Source of the DNA: Saccharomonospora marina XMU15
GTDB taxonomy: Bacteria > Actinomycetota > Actinomycetes > Mycobacteriales > Pseudonocardiaceae
Length of the DNA: 64,000 nucleotides
Reading direction: 5' to 3'
NCBI RefSeq assembly: GCF_000244955.1
Contig: NZ_CM001439.1
Coordinates: 186,001-250,000, forward strand
In this document: positions 1 through 8,980 of the stretch, one piece after another
How positions within the stretch are numbered: position 1 is the first letter of the stretch
Layout of the letters: every line of letters begins with the position of its first letter
Made by a program: the position numbers and the translations under genes
The notes under the pieces: generated by a model
Database searches by the model: none
Told to the model about the DNA's origin: nothing
The model's input: the letters and a program-made list of their open reading frames with translations, nothing else

Positions 1-1115
1 CCGGTAGGCAGCACCACCGTCAGCAGCACGATCACGAGCGCGACCAAAAGCACGAACGCCAGCCCGAGAAGTATCCACGCTCCCGAAAACCGGCGGCGTT
101 GACCCGTCACTGTGAGGGGTGTCGCGACGGGTGCGGAAGCCGGTCCTACCGGCCGCATCGACGGGTGAGAGCTGGGACCGACCGGTGTCATGGCGGCGGA
201 CGGCACAGGACCACTCGTTGGTGTGATGGGATTCACAGTAGGGGTCACGTATCCGGCGCTGACCAGACCGGACGGAGGCGGTAGCGGGTGGCCCGCGCGC
301 ACGGCGGCGACCGCGCCTGCGAACTCGCCGCCGCTGGCATAGCGCTGCCGCGGGTCCTTGACCAGTGTGGCCTCGATCACGGCTCGCGCCCCTGGTGGCA
401 CGTCGGGCGGCAGTGGCGGCGGGATGTCCCTGATGTGCATCATCGCGACGCTGACGGCGTTCTCCGAAAGAAACGGCCGGTGGCCCGCCAGGCACTCGTA
501 GCCACACACGGCCAGCGAGTACACGTCGCTGGCGGGTTCGGCGTCGTGGCCGAGTGCCTGCTCAGGGGCGATGTAGTGGGCCGTCCCCATGACCATTCCC
601 GATCGGGTGACCGGTGCGGCGTCGGCGGCCTTCGCGATGCCGAAGTCGGTGAGCTTCACCGTGCCCGTCGCCGTGACCAGGATGTTCCCAGGCTTGACGT
701 CACGATGCACCAGGCCTCGCTCGTGCGCGGCCTGTAGCGCCCGCCCCGCCTGCTCCAGGATGTCGAGCGTGCGGTCGGCCGGGAGACGCCGCTCGCGAGC
801 GAGGATCGCGGCCAGTGGCTCGCCCGCCACCAGTTCCATCACCAGGAACGCGATCGAGTGCTCACCGGCCTGCGTCTCGCCGTAGTCGTGCACCGCCGCG
901 ATGCCGTGGTGGTTGAGCGAGGCCGTGGTGCGCGCCTCGGTACGGAAGCGATGCAGGAACTCCGCGTCGCCGGACAACTCGGCTTTGAGGATCTTCACCG
1001 CCACGGTCCGGTCGAGCCGCGTGTCGCTGGCTTCCCAGACCTCCCCCATTCCGCCGACCGCGATGCGTCCGGAGAGGCGATACCGCTCCGCGATCAGTTG
1101 TCCGGACGACAGCAT
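1..1115 (-). CDS. pknA: Ser/Thr protein kinase PknA (3' part beyond window)
   Basis: Membrane-anchored Hanks-type Ser/Thr kinase of the growth and division signalling cluster. The frame is open from an ATG at 1115 to the left edge. The protein begins [22 protein letters not shown] and has the glycine loop (GGMGEVWEA), the ATP-binding Lys in VAVKIL, the catalytic loop [11 protein letters not shown] and a downstream APE-type motif. A Pro/Thr/Ser-rich juxtamembrane stretch is followed by a hydrophobic transmembrane helix at about 10-60. The extracellular tail lies outside the window. The start is 4 bp after the pbpA stop, so it is co-transcribed with pbpA, rodA, pstP and the fha genes. In the known cluster pknB would follow to the left. 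Family assignment is secure; pknA rather than pknB is by gene order. Confidence 0.93.
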   Translation of the reverse strand, partial: MLSSGQLIAERYRLSGRIAVGGMGEVWEASDTRLDRTVAVKILKAELSGDAEFLHRFRTEARTTASLNHHGIAAVHDYGETQAGEHSIAFLVMELVAGEPLAAILARERRLPADRTLDILEQAGRALQAAHERGLVHRDVKPGNILVTATGTVKLTDFGIAKAADAAPVTRSGMVMGTAHYIAPEQALGHDAEPASDVYSLAVCGYECLAGHRPFLSENAVSVAMMHIRDIPPPLPPDVPPGARAVIEATLVKDPRQRYASGGEFAGAVAAVRAGHPLPPPSGLVSAGYVTPTVNPITPTSGPVPSAAMTPVGPSSHPSMRPVGPASAPVATPLTVTGQRRRFSGAWILLGLAFVLLVALVIVLLTVVLPT

Positions 1116-1119
1116 CGCC

Positions 1120-2589
1120 TCACCCGGCTCCGAGTGCGGCGGCGATGGTGGCCCTGCCGATCTCGGCGGCCACGGTGCCGCCGGTGGCGGCCAGCCCCCG
1201 GTTACCACCGGACTCGACGATCACGGCGATGGCCACCTTGGGATCGTCGTAGGGAGCGAAGGCGGTATACCAGGCGTGCGGCGGCGTCGCCTTCGGATCG
1301 GAGCCGTGCTCGGCGGTTCCGGTCTTCGAGGCGATCTTCAACGAGGAGTCCTTGCCACCACCGCTGGTGTTCGCCTCCGAAGCGATCATCATGTCCCGCA
1401 ACACGGCGGCGTTCTCCGCCGACAGCGCGGGCTCGCCGGTGAGTTCCTCGGGGCTGAACTCCTCGATGGTGGAAAGATCCGGCGCCAGCAGCGCCTTCAC
1501 CAACTGGGGTTTCATCGCGACGCCGCCGTTGGCGACCGTGGCTGACAGCAACGCGTCCTGCAGCGGCGTGAGCCGGACATCGCGCTGCCCGATCCCGCTT
1601 TGGTACAGCGCGGCCTGGCTCTCCAAGTCGCCGAGCCCCGATGGCACGACGTTCATCGGAATCTGCAGGTCGGACATGCCGATACCGAAGTTGGCCGCGG
1701 TCTCCTCCAGCTTTTCCTTGCCGAGTTGACCCGCGATCTCGGCGTAGGCGGTGTTGCACGAGTAGGCCAGCGCGTCGGCGAGAGTGTCACCGGGGCAGGT
1801 GTTGCCCGCGAAGTTCTCGAGGGTCGTGCTGGTGCCCGGCAGCGTCACGTTCGAGGCCGTGGTCACCTCGGTGTCGGCAGTGGCGCCGTTCTCGAGCGCG
1901 GCCGCCGTCGTCACGATCTTGAACGTGGAACCGGGAGGGTAGGTCTCACGGATCGCCCGATTCAGCATCGGATTCGCCGGGTCGTTGTTGAACGCCTCCC
2001 ACGCCTGCTGCTGCTTCTCCGCGTCGTGCGAGGCCAGCTTGTTCGGGTCGTAGGAGGGGGTGGAAACCATTCCGAGGATGTCGCCCGTCTTGGGATCGAG
2101 GGCGACGACCGAGCCGGTGTATCCGTTGGCGACCATGGCCTGGTGCGCCGCTTCCTGAACCGCGGGTTTCACGGTCAGTCGCACGTTGCCGCCTCGGGGG
2201 TCCCTTCCGGTGATCATGTCGGAGAGCCTGCGCACGAACAGCCTGGGATCGGAGCCGTTGAGGAACTCGTCCTGGGCTCGCTCGAGCCCGCCCGCGCCGT
2301 AGAGCACCGAGTAGTAGCCGGTGACCGGCGCGTACAGCGGACCGTTGCTGTAGGTGCGCCGGAACTGCAACGTGTCGTCCGTCGGCTCCACACCGGCCAG
2401 CACCTGACCAGCCTCATCGGACACGATCTTGCCGCGCTCGCGGGAGTACTCGTCGAGCAGCACCCGCGCGTTTCGCCCGTCGCTGCGGTAGTCGTCGGCA
2501 CGGACCACCTGGATGTAGGTGGCGTTGGCCAGCAACAGCGTCACCATGACGAGCATCGCGATGCCGACCTTGCGCAGTGGTGTGTTCAC
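1120..2589 (-). CDS. pbpA: Penicillin-binding protein A (class B transpeptidase)
   Basis: Cross-links peptidoglycan during elongation and division; 489 aa, close to the mycobacterial PbpA length. It has an N-terminal membrane anchor (about residues 8-28), a class B PBP dimerisation-type region, and a transpeptidase domain with the three active-site motifs in order: STFK (in PPGSTFKIV), SCN (in [10 protein letters not shown]) and KTG (in SKTGTAEHG). The ATG overlaps the rodA stop by 4 bp (ATGA), implying translational coupling. RodA supplies glycosyltransferase activity to this PBP, and in mycobacteria PbpA is a target of the neighbouring kinase system. Nothing abnormal is seen. Confidence 0.95.
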   Translation of the reverse strand: MNTPLRKVGIAMLVMVTLLLANATYIQVVRADDYRSDGRNARVLLDEYSRERGKIVSDEAGQVLAGVEPTDDTLQFRRTYSNGPLYAPVTGYYSVLYGAGGLERAQDEFLNGSDPRLFVRRLSDMITGRDPRGGNVRLTVKPAVQEAAHQAMVANGYTGSVVALDPKTGDILGMVSTPSYDPNKLASHDAEKQQQAWEAFNNDPANPMLNRAIRETYPPGSTFKIVTTAAALENGATADTEVTTASNVTLPGTSTTLENFAGNTCPGDTLADALAYSCNTAYAEIAGQLGKEKLEETAANFGIGMSDLQIPMNVVPSGLGDLESQAALYQSGIGQRDVRLTPLQDALLSATVANGGVAMKPQLVKALLAPDLSTIEEFSPEELTGEPALSAENAAVLRDMMIASEANTSGGGKDSSLKIASKTGTAEHGSDPKATPPHAWYTAFAPYDDPKVAIAVIVESGGNRGLAATGGTVAAEIGRATIAAALGAG

Positions 2590-4094
2590 TGCTGCCTACC
2601 CCCTTCGCCCACGGCGCCGTCCGGCTGACCTTGTGCGGGTGGACGCTGCACCATCACCGTGTGCGCCTCCGCCAGCGGAGCCTGCGACTGCGGCCGTGGC
2701 CGCGCGGGCTGTTGCGGCCGCCGTGCCGCGTCGGAGATCCGCAGTAGCAGCGCGATCAGCACGTAGTTGGCCAGCAACGAGGAACCGCCCGCGGAAAGGA
2801 ACGGTGTGGTGATGCCGGTCATGGGGATCAGCTTGGTGACACCGCCGACGATCACGAACACCTGCATGATGATCGTGAACGACAACCCGCCGCCGAGGAG
2901 CTTGCCGAAGGTGTCGCGCACGGCGAGCGCGCTGCGCATCCCACGCATCGCGAGCAGCAGGTAGACCATCAGGATCGCGCCGAGACCGACGAACCCGAGT
3001 TCCTCGCCGAGTGCGGCGGAGATGAAGTCGGTGCTGGCCTCCGGGACGGTTTCCGGCCTGCCGGAGCCGAGACCGGTACCGAACACCCCGCCCGTGCCGA
3101 GGCCGAAGAGCCCCTGCGCGATCTGGTACCCGCCGCCCGCGTCGTTGTACGTGGCCAGCGGGTCGATCCAGTTCGCGACGCGCTGCTGCACGTGTGTGAA
3201 GAGCTGGTAGGCGATCAGCGCACCGACGAAGAACATGGTCAGCCCGACGACCACCCAGATCACGCGCTCGGTGGCGACGTAGAGCATCATCAGCACGATG
3301 CCGAAGAACAGCAACGCGGTGCCGAGGTCCTTCTCGAACACGAGAATGCCGAGGCACACAACGGCCGCGATGATGATCGGGCCGAGGTCGCGTGCTCGCG
3401 GCAGTTCCACGCCCATGATGCGCTTGCCCGCCGTCATGAACAGATCCCGCTTCGCCACCAGGAACGAAGCGAAGAAGATCATCAATAGGATCTTGGCGAA
3501 CTCGCCGGGCTGGATGGAGAAGCCGGGCAGCTTCAGCCACACCTTCGCGCCGTTGACCTCGGAGAGCGAGCTGGGCAGCAGCGCGGGCAACGCCAGCGCC
3601 ACGATGCCGATCAGTCCGAACGTGTAGGCGTACCGGGTCAGCGTGCGGTGATCCGAGACGATCAGCAGCACACCGAGGAACAGCGCGAGGGCGAGCACGG
3701 TGAACAGCACCTGCCGCGGCGCGTTCGACGTGATCTCCTCGCTGAGCGCGAGCGCCTTCTGCTCGCGCGCCAGGTCGATGCGGTAGATCATCACCAGACC
3801 CAGGCCGTTGAGCAGTGCCACGCACGGCAGGATCAACGGGTCGGCGTACGGCGCCCAGCGGCGTACGGCGAGGTGCGCGACGGCGAAGATCGCCAGGTAG
3901 GCCAACCCGTACCAGATCAGCGAGAATGACAGTTCGCGTTCCTGGTTCGCCTGCACGAGCATGAACGCCGACGTGACGATCACCGCCGCGAAGGCGAGCA
4001 GCCCCAGTTCGGTGCCTCGTCTCGTCGGCAACTCCCGTGGCGGGTTGGTGGTGTACACATCGGCCGCCCCCGACATCGCTGCGGGTTGAGCCAT
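2586..4094 (-). CDS. rodA: RodA/FtsW-family peptidoglycan polymerase
   Basis: SEDS-family integral membrane glycosyltransferase, 502 aa, with about ten to twelve hydrophobic segments. Family signatures are visible: a conserved block around GAKVWLKLPGFSIQPGEFAKI (broken here only by the usual substitutions) and the C-terminal PMTGITTPFLSAGGSS loop. The C-terminus after about residue 465 is a Pro/Gln-rich cytoplasmic tail. The start overlaps the pstP stop by one base (TGATG) and the stop overlaps the pbpA start. The enzyme polymerises lipid II for lateral or polar growth with PbpA as cognate transpeptidase. The name rodA is chosen over ftsW because of the pstP-rodA-pbpA-pknA order. Confidence 0.94.
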   Translation of the reverse strand: MAQPAAMSGAADVYTTNPPRELPTRRGTELGLLAFAAVIVTSAFMLVQANQERELSFSLIWYGLAYLAIFAVAHLAVRRWAPYADPLILPCVALLNGLGLVMIYRIDLAREQKALALSEEITSNAPRQVLFTVLALALFLGVLLIVSDHRTLTRYAYTFGLIGIVALALPALLPSSLSEVNGAKVWLKLPGFSIQPGEFAKILLMIFFASFLVAKRDLFMTAGKRIMGVELPRARDLGPIIIAAVVCLGILVFEKDLGTALLFFGIVLMMLYVATERVIWVVVGLTMFFVGALIAYQLFTHVQQRVANWIDPLATYNDAGGGYQIAQGLFGLGTGGVFGTGLGSGRPETVPEASTDFISAALGEELGFVGLGAILMVYLLLAMRGMRSALAVRDTFGKLLGGGLSFTIIMQVFVIVGGVTKLIPMTGITTPFLSAGGSSLLANYVLIALLLRISDAARRPQQPARPRPQSQAPLAEAHTVMVQRPPAQGQPDGAVGEGGRQQ

Positions 4095-5479
4095 CAGTTA
4101 CCGCCTGCGCTGGGCGCCGGGCGGCAGTCCACGCCCGGTCGCTGTCCGCCCTCCGGCTGTTGTGCCGCTGTCGTCTCGGTCGGTTGCTGCGACGAGCCGC
4201 CCTGCTCTATCCCGCCGGGCCCACCGCCCTGCGGCTGGCTGGTGTCGCAGATCTCGAGCATGTTGTTCCGACGGAGGGTGTCGATGTAGTCGCGCGACTC
4301 CGACAGCCCGTCACGCTTGACCCCGTTGCGAACCGCGACACGCGCGTCCTGCTGCAGGTCTTGAACCCGCAGCGGCTCGCACAACGACGCACCGGGCGGG
4401 CAGGAGCCTTCCGAAACCCGGTGCAGGTCGAAGCCCAGGATGCTGCCGGGAACACCCTGGAAGATGACGACTTCCTGGTTGGTACCGACACCGACGTAGT
4501 ACTGCCTCAGCACGAAGTAGCGGGTGGCGATCACGGCCGCCGCGAGCAGGATCAGCGCGAGCCCGAAGGCGACGAGCAGCCGGATCCGCTTACGGCGCTT
4601 CGCTTTTGGGTCCGGTGCCTGTTCGGCCTGCTCCGGCTGCTGCTGGGGCGGTGGCGGTGGCGCGGTGAGCGCCCTCGCCCGCGCGGCGGGCGAGTCACCC
4701 TGGTGGCCCTCGTCGCTGCCGTCGCCCGCGGCACCGCCGACGATGGGTGCGTCCTCACCGAAGTCCACGTCGACGACGTCGGCGATGATTACCGTGACGT
4801 TGTCCGTGCCGCCGCCCTTGAGCGCCAGCTCGATCATGCGGTCGGCGCATTCCTGCGGATCGGGGATGCGCATGGCCTCGGCGAGGGTCTCGTTGCTGAC
4901 CATCCCGGACAGTCCGTCGGAACACAGCAGGTACCGGTCGCCCGCGCGAGCCTCCCGCACGGTGAAGCTGGGCTCCACCTCGTGCCCGGTGAGCGCCTTG
5001 AGCAGCAGTGACCGTTGTGGGTGGGTCGCGGCCTCGTCCTCGGTGATGCGGCCCTGTTCGAGCAGTTCGTTGACGAAGCTGTCGTCGCGGGTGATCTGCG
5101 AGAACTGCCCGTTGCGTAGCAGGTAGGCACGCGAGTCGCCGACGTGCACGAGGCCGAGTCTCGATCCGGAGAACAGCACGGCGGTGAGCGTGGTGCCCAT
5201 TCCGTCGAGGTCGGGATCGTTCGCGACGAGTTCGGAGATCGCCTGGTTGCCCTGGTGTACCGCCTCACGCAACTGCGTGACCAGGTCGTCGCCGGGCTCG
5301 TCGTCGTCAAGGGGGGCCAGCGAGGCGATGACCACCTTGCTGGCGACCTCACCGGCGGCATGGCCACCCATGCCGTCTGCGAGTGCGAGCAGGCGCGGGC
5401 CGGCGTAAACCGAGTCCTGGTTGCTCGAACGGACCAGGCCACGGTCACTGCGGGCCGCGTAGCGAAGGACGAGAGTCAT
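4094..5479 (-). CDS. pstP: PP2C-family Ser/Thr phosphatase PstP
   Basis: Dephosphorylates the Hanks-type kinases and their targets; 461 aa. The PPM/PP2C metal-binding motifs are present in the first 240 residues: SNQDS, LADGMGGHAAGE, HVGDSRAYLLR, LCSDGLSGM and GGTDNVTVI. A Pro/Gln-rich linker (about 260-300) leads to one transmembrane helix (about 306-328) and an extracellular tail with Pro/Gln/Gly-rich end. The stop of fhaB lies downstream and overlaps this ATG by 4 bp (ATGA). It is the only phosphatase of the cluster, opposing PknA and, presumably, PknB. Confidence 0.95.
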   Translation of the reverse strand: MTLVLRYAARSDRGLVRSSNQDSVYAGPRLLALADGMGGHAAGEVASKVVIASLAPLDDDEPGDDLVTQLREAVHQGNQAISELVANDPDLDGMGTTLTAVLFSGSRLGLVHVGDSRAYLLRNGQFSQITRDDSFVNELLEQGRITEDEAATHPQRSLLLKALTGHEVEPSFTVREARAGDRYLLCSDGLSGMVSNETLAEAMRIPDPQECADRMIELALKGGGTDNVTVIIADVVDVDFGEDAPIVGGAAGDGSDEGHQGDSPAARARALTAPPPPPQQQPEQAEQAPDPKAKRRKRIRLLVAFGLALILLAAAVIATRYFVLRQYYVGVGTNQEVVIFQGVPGSILGFDLHRVSEGSCPPGASLCEPLRVQDLQQDARVAVRNGVKRDGLSESRDYIDTLRRNNMLEICDTSQPQGGGPGGIEQGGSSQQPTETTAAQQPEGGQRPGVDCRPAPSAGGN

Positions 5480-5937
5480 GGGCGAAGCTCGATCACCGTC
5501 TTGCCTATCCGGATTGGGACGCCGAGTGGAACTCGGAGGGGTGCAGTGACCTTAGCCCGGTCCAGGTAGGTCCCGTTCGTCGAGCCCAAATCTTCCACAT
5601 ACCACTCGTTACCTCGCAGTGAAAGCCGGGCGTGCCGGGTGGAGGCGTAGTCGTCGTCGAGGACAAGGGTCGAGTCGTCCGCCCGCCCGATCAGAATCGG
5701 CCTGCCGTCCAGGGCGATCCGGGTTCCGGCAAGCGCACCATGGGTGACCACCAGTTGCCGTGGCGTCTTGCCACCGCGCGGCCGCTTCTCCTTTCCGCGC
5801 CGAAAGCTCGGCACATTGACGCGCAGCCCGGATGCCGCGTAGAGATCCGAGCGCACCACGCGCAACGCGGCGAACACGAACAGCCAGAGCAGCAGAAGAA
5901 ACCCCGCTCTGGTGAGTTGTACGACCAGCTCCGGCAC
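5476..5937 (-). CDS. fhaB: FHA-domain protein FhaB (FipA)
   Basis: Phosphothreonine-reading adaptor of the envelope kinase cluster. From the GTG at 5937 the protein is 153 aa, matching the mycobacterial FhaB length. It begins VPELVVQLTRAGF with a single transmembrane helix, a basic linker, then an FHA domain containing PILIGRADDSTLVL, YASTRHARL and LGSTNGTYLDRAKV. This GTG is chosen because the family starts at this point and a GGGAG lies 12 bp upstream. An in-frame ATG at 5970 is the alternative start. The stop overlaps the pstP start. A long hairpin separates it from fhaA. Confidence 0.9.
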   Translation of the reverse strand: MPELVVQLTRAGFLLLLWLFVFAALRVVRSDLYAASGLRVNVPSFRRGKEKRPRGGKTPRQLVVTHGALAGTRIALDGRPILIGRADDSTLVLDDDYASTRHARLSLRGNEWYVEDLGSTNGTYLDRAKVTAPLRVPLGVPIRIGKTVIELRP

Positions 5938-6028
5938 CTGTTGTGTCAGCTCCCGCCTTTTCGCGCCCATCCCGTGGCGCCGTGCTCTTCTCCTGGTTGG
6001 TTCCAGCGACTCGCGGCCCACGGGACCC

Positions 6029-6076
6029 CCCGCATGGCCGTCATTATGCGGGACGAGCCCGCGTGGGCCATGCGGG
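6029..6076 (-). other. Nested inverted repeat between fhaA and fhaB
   Basis: A perfect 11-bp inverted repeat (CCCGCATGGCC at 6029-6039, complement at 6066-6076) encloses a smaller stem (GCGGG/CCCGC). It sits in the 157-bp gap between fhaA and fhaB. There is no T-run, so it may be an attenuator or processing hairpin rather than a classic terminator. The function is unproven. Confidence 0.5.
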
Positions 6077-6094
6077 ATGGGGGAATTGGCCGCC

Positions 6095-7286
6095 TCAGCC
6101 TTGGGTGCGGAACACCAGCGAGGAGTGTCCGACCCTGATGACGTCGCCATCGGCGAGTTGCCAGGTCTGCACGGGCGTCCCGTTGACAGTCGTGCCGTTG
6201 GTCGACCCGATGTCGGCAAGAGTCGCGCTCTGGCCGTCCCAGGTGATCTCGAGGTGACGTCGCGACACCCCGGTGTCCGGCAGGCGGAAGTCCGCGTCCT
6301 GACCCCGGCCGACGACGTTGCCGCCCTGCTTGAGCGCGTAGGTGCGGTTGGAGCCGTCGTCGAGCTGCAGCATGGCGTTCAGCTGCCTGCCGCCACCAGG
6401 TCCGGGCGGTGGGTAACCCTGCTGCCCGTAGGGGTCGCCGCCGGGCGGCGGAGCCTGCGCCGGGTAGCCACCGGGCGGGCTCGGCGGTGCGGCGTAGCCC
6501 TGGTCGTAGCCGGGGGCGGGCGGTTGGCCGTAGCCCTGGTCGTAGCCGGGGCGGGCGGTTGGCCGTAGCCCTGGTCGTAGCCGGGGCCGGTGGCTGGCCG
6601 TAGCCCTGGTCGTAGCCGGGGGCGGGTGGCTGGCCGTAGCCCTGGTCGTAGCCGGGGGCGGGCGGTTGGCCGTAGCCCTGGTCGTAGCCGGGGGCGGGCG
6701 GTTGGCCGTAGCCCTGGTCGTAGCCGGGGGCCGGTGGCTGGCCGTAGCCCTGGTCGTAACCGGGCTGTCCCTGTCCGTAGCCGTACTGGCCCTGCTGGCC
6801 GTACGGATCACCCTGGTCGTATTGGCCGTAGCCGCCGGGCTGGCTCATTGGTCGGTCTCCTGCGTCGCTGGGTCGTGCTGACCGTGCCGAAGCCCCGGCG
6901 CCATGTTGTTTGACGTCGGGGTCGACGGTCGAGCGGGTCCTGAACTTTCCAGTATGCAGCGCCTCATTGCGCTCGAGCGAAACTACGACGTCACCATAGG
7001 TGTCCCAGCCGTGCTCGGCGAGGTGCTGTGCGACTGCTTCGGCGAGCACTCGGGTGACCCGCTGCTCGTCTTCGGCCATCCGGTCGTAATCGGTGGCTCC
7101 CAGAGACACGATGTAGTGATTGGGCGCGAGTTTGCGCCCGCCGGCGAGCTCGCGAACGTTGTCCTCACACTCACGCTCCAGTTCATGCGCCACTTCGGCA
7201 GTGACGACGTTGCCACCGAATATCCGCGCGAAGGCGTCACCCACGAGCGATTCGAGGCGCCGATCGAAGCGCTGTACGCGTCCCAC
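6095..7286 (-). pseudogene. fhaA: FHA-domain protein FhaA, interrupted by two one-base deletions
   Basis: FhaA is a cytoplasmic FHA protein linked to PknB and MviN in lipid II export control. The N-terminal DUF3662 domain is intact ([20 protein letters not shown], then [11 protein letters not shown]), followed by a Gly/Tyr/Gln/Pro-rich linker of 12-residue repeats ([12 protein letters not shown]) and a C-terminal FHA domain ([32 protein letters not shown]). The two ends lie in different frames: repeat units at 6530-6564 and 6565-6599 are 35 bp instead of 36, each with a G-run of four rather than five. Restoring both bases joins the frames exactly. The GTG at 7286 is preceded by AGGAGG 7 bp away. 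Either a true double frameshift or homopolymer errors in the assembly. Confidence 0.85.
6494..6743 (-). repeat. 36-bp coding tandem repeat in fhaA
   Basis: Seven head-to-tail units encode [12 protein letters not shown] on the minus strand. Five units are 36 bp; the units at 6530-6564 and 6565-6599 are 35 bp because a five-G run is four Gs (6548-6551 and 6583-6586). A degenerate eighth unit follows to the right. This repeat is the site of the fhaA frameshifts. Confidence 0.95.
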
Positions 7287-7413
7287 CGGGCGACCTCCTC
7301 CCTCCTGGCTGGCCTTCCGATCGCATCGTATCTGGGATCGGGGCTCGAAACACCGGGGCCGGTGAAACGGGCATCCGGCGCCTGCTACGCTGGTCTGGCT
7401 GCTGCGGTTACTC

Positions 7414-7499
7414 GGGCGAGTGGCGGAATGGCAGACGCGCACGGTTCAGGTCCGTGTGTCCGGAAGGACGTGAGGGTTCAACTCCCTCCTCGCCCACCA
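7414..7499 (+). tRNA. tRNA-Leu (anticodon CAG)
   Basis: Class II tRNA of 86 nt with encoded CCA. The acceptor stem GGGCGAG (7414-7420) pairs with CTCGCCC before A-CCA. The anticodon arm CACGG-TTCAGGT-CCGTG gives anticodon CAG, reading CUG. A long variable arm (TGTCCGGAAGGACG region) and a T arm with GGTTCAA are present. It lies divergently upstream of fhaA. I saw no duplicated 3' end that would mark an integrated element. Confidence 0.97.
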
Positions 7500-7779
7500 G
7501 ATCACTCATCTCACGCGCATGTCCTCCAAGCTATGAGCGGGCTTGCTCTTCATGGTGACGGTCGCGGGCTCTGGAGCAAACCGCTTGCATGTCGACCGTT
7601 CAGGTACGCGCGGTCTGTCAGGAGGCCGTAACTACGCAGCGCGTTCGCGCCGCCCCGTGCCCGCCGCTCCCTGCCGCGCATCCGGCAGTCGCGGCACAAC
7701 ACCTGGCCTGCGACGCCGTGGCAGCAGCTTCACCCATAGTCTTGTGGTCTGGATCAGGTAGGGGCGGGAGGCCTTGTCC
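7500..7779. other. Intergenic, no gene seen
   Basis: This 280-bp gap between tRNA-Leu and the trans-sulfuration gene presumably holds the promoter of the latter. I could not identify a convincing terminator, riboswitch or small gene in it. Confidence 0.5.
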
Positions 7780-8820
7780 ATGACAGCACAGTGGTCGGCG
7801 CGAACACGGGCGGTCGTCGCCGGACGACCCACCGGTGACACCGAACCGATGAACGTTCCCATCGTCGCTGCAAGCAGCCTCGGTCTGGGCTATTCGAGGG
7901 AGGACGGCACCGCTACGTGGGCCGCACTCGAAGCGGCCATCGGCGAACTGGAGGGCGGGACGGCCACCGCGTTCGCGTCCGGGATTGCGACGGTCTCGGC
8001 CGTGCTCGACCTGTTCGAGGTGCCGGTGACCGTAGCGGTGCCGGTCGACAGCTACGCGGGCACCCGTGGCGTGCTCGAGCACGGTGAGCGCACCGGTCGC
8101 GTGCGGATCGTGCGGGTAGCGCCCGAGGACACCGGCGCGTGGATCGCCGCGGCGGCCGAGGCCGATCTGCTGTGGCTGGAGTCACCGACCAATCCCAGCC
8201 TGTACCTCGTGGACATCACCGCCGTCGCGAACGCCGCGGCGGCGCAGGAGCGGCCGCCCAGAATCGTGGTGGACAACACGTTCGCGACCCCACTGGGACA
8301 GCAGCCGCTCGCGCTGGGGGCCGACATCGTGGTGCACAGCGCGACGAAGTTCATCGGCGGGCACAGCGATCTCCTGCTCGGCCTCACGGTGACGGCGGAG
8401 GAAACCCTTGCCGCAGGCCTGCGCGACGCGCGAACCAGGGGTGGTGCCACGCCTGGTGCGCTGGAAGCCTGGCTGGCGCTTCGCGGGCTGCGCACCCTCG
8501 CGGTGCGGTTCACCGAAGCGTCGGAAACGGCCGGGCTGCTGGCTCGGCGGCTGTCCGAGCACCCGGCGGTGACCAGGGTCCGTTACCCGGGTTCTGGCGC
8601 GATGCTGGCTTTCGAGGTTGCCGACGCCGAGGCGGCCGACCGGATGTGCGCCAAGCTGCGGCTGATCCGGCACGCCACGAGCCTCGGCGGCGTGGAGAGC
8701 ACCGTTGAACGTAGAGCCGCGCGGGCCGGTGACTCGCACGTGCCGGGTGGTCTACTCCGGTTGAGTGTGGGGCTCGAGGACCCCGAAGATCTGTGGCGCG
8801 ATTTGGACTGTGCGTTGTAG
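7780..8820 (+). CDS. Cys/Met-metabolism PLP-dependent enzyme (cystathionine gamma-lyase/synthase-like)
   Basis: Fold-type I PLP enzyme of the trans-sulfuration family, 346 aa from the ATG at 7780. GGGAGG 8 bp upstream supports this start over the TTG at 7774. The family pattern is clear: a glycine/serine turn around ASGIATVSAVLDL, WLESPTNPSL, VVDNTFATPL and the Schiff-base lysine in HSATKFIGGHSD. A late SLGGVEST block marks the substrate region. The protein is shorter than the usual 380-400 aa: the segment between VRYPG and GAMLAFEV lacks the customary insertion. It could act as a cystathionine gamma-lyase, cystathionine synthase or methionine gamma-lyase, and the sequence does not decide between them. 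It is monocistronic. Confidence 0.85.
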   Translation: MTAQWSARTRAVVAGRPTGDTEPMNVPIVAASSLGLGYSREDGTATWAALEAAIGELEGGTATAFASGIATVSAVLDLFEVPVTVAVPVDSYAGTRGVLEHGERTGRVRIVRVAPEDTGAWIAAAAEADLLWLESPTNPSLYLVDITAVANAAAAQERPPRIVVDNTFATPLGQQPLALGADIVVHSATKFIGGHSDLLLGLTVTAEETLAAGLRDARTRGGATPGALEAWLALRGLRTLAVRFTEASETAGLLARRLSEHPAVTRVRYPGSGAMLAFEVADAEAADRMCAKLRLIRHATSLGGVESTVERRAARAGDSHVPGGLLRLSVGLEDPEDLWRDLDCAL

Positions 8821-8844
8821 TCAGTGAACTAGGGGGGCCATAAT

Positions 8845-8928
8845 TTCACTCGAATGAGTGCCGCTTAACGCTGCTTTGATGCTCTGTGTATGCTCCGCTC
8901 TCGCTGGGAAGTCTGATCTTCACTCGAA
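8845..8928 (+). promoter_or_regulatory. Repeated TTCACTCGAA element upstream of the surface-protein gene
   Basis: The 10-mer TTCACTCGAA occurs at 8845-8854 and again at 8919-8928, 74 bp apart. The first copy is part of a near palindrome, CACTC-GAAT-GAGTG. Both copies lie in the 160-bp leader of the thioester-protein gene. They look like operator or activator sites, but the cognate regulator is unknown to me. Confidence 0.45.
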
Positions 8929-8980
8929 GCGGGGGAACGAAATAGTCCCGCGCTCTCTGGAATGTGGGCTAAGGAGATTC

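Noticed and set aside
6494-6743. 36-bp repeats considered as a CRISPR array
   Set aside because: No spacers; the units are head-to-tail and encode a Gly/Tyr/Gln/Pro repeat.
7287-7442. 52-residue N-terminal extension of fhaA
   Set aside because: It runs through tRNA-Leu; the GTG at 7286 with AGGAGG fits the family start.
7414-7499. tRNA-Leu considered as an integration site of an island
   Set aside because: No duplicated tRNA 3' end or integrase seen nearby; both flanks look like ordinary chromosome.
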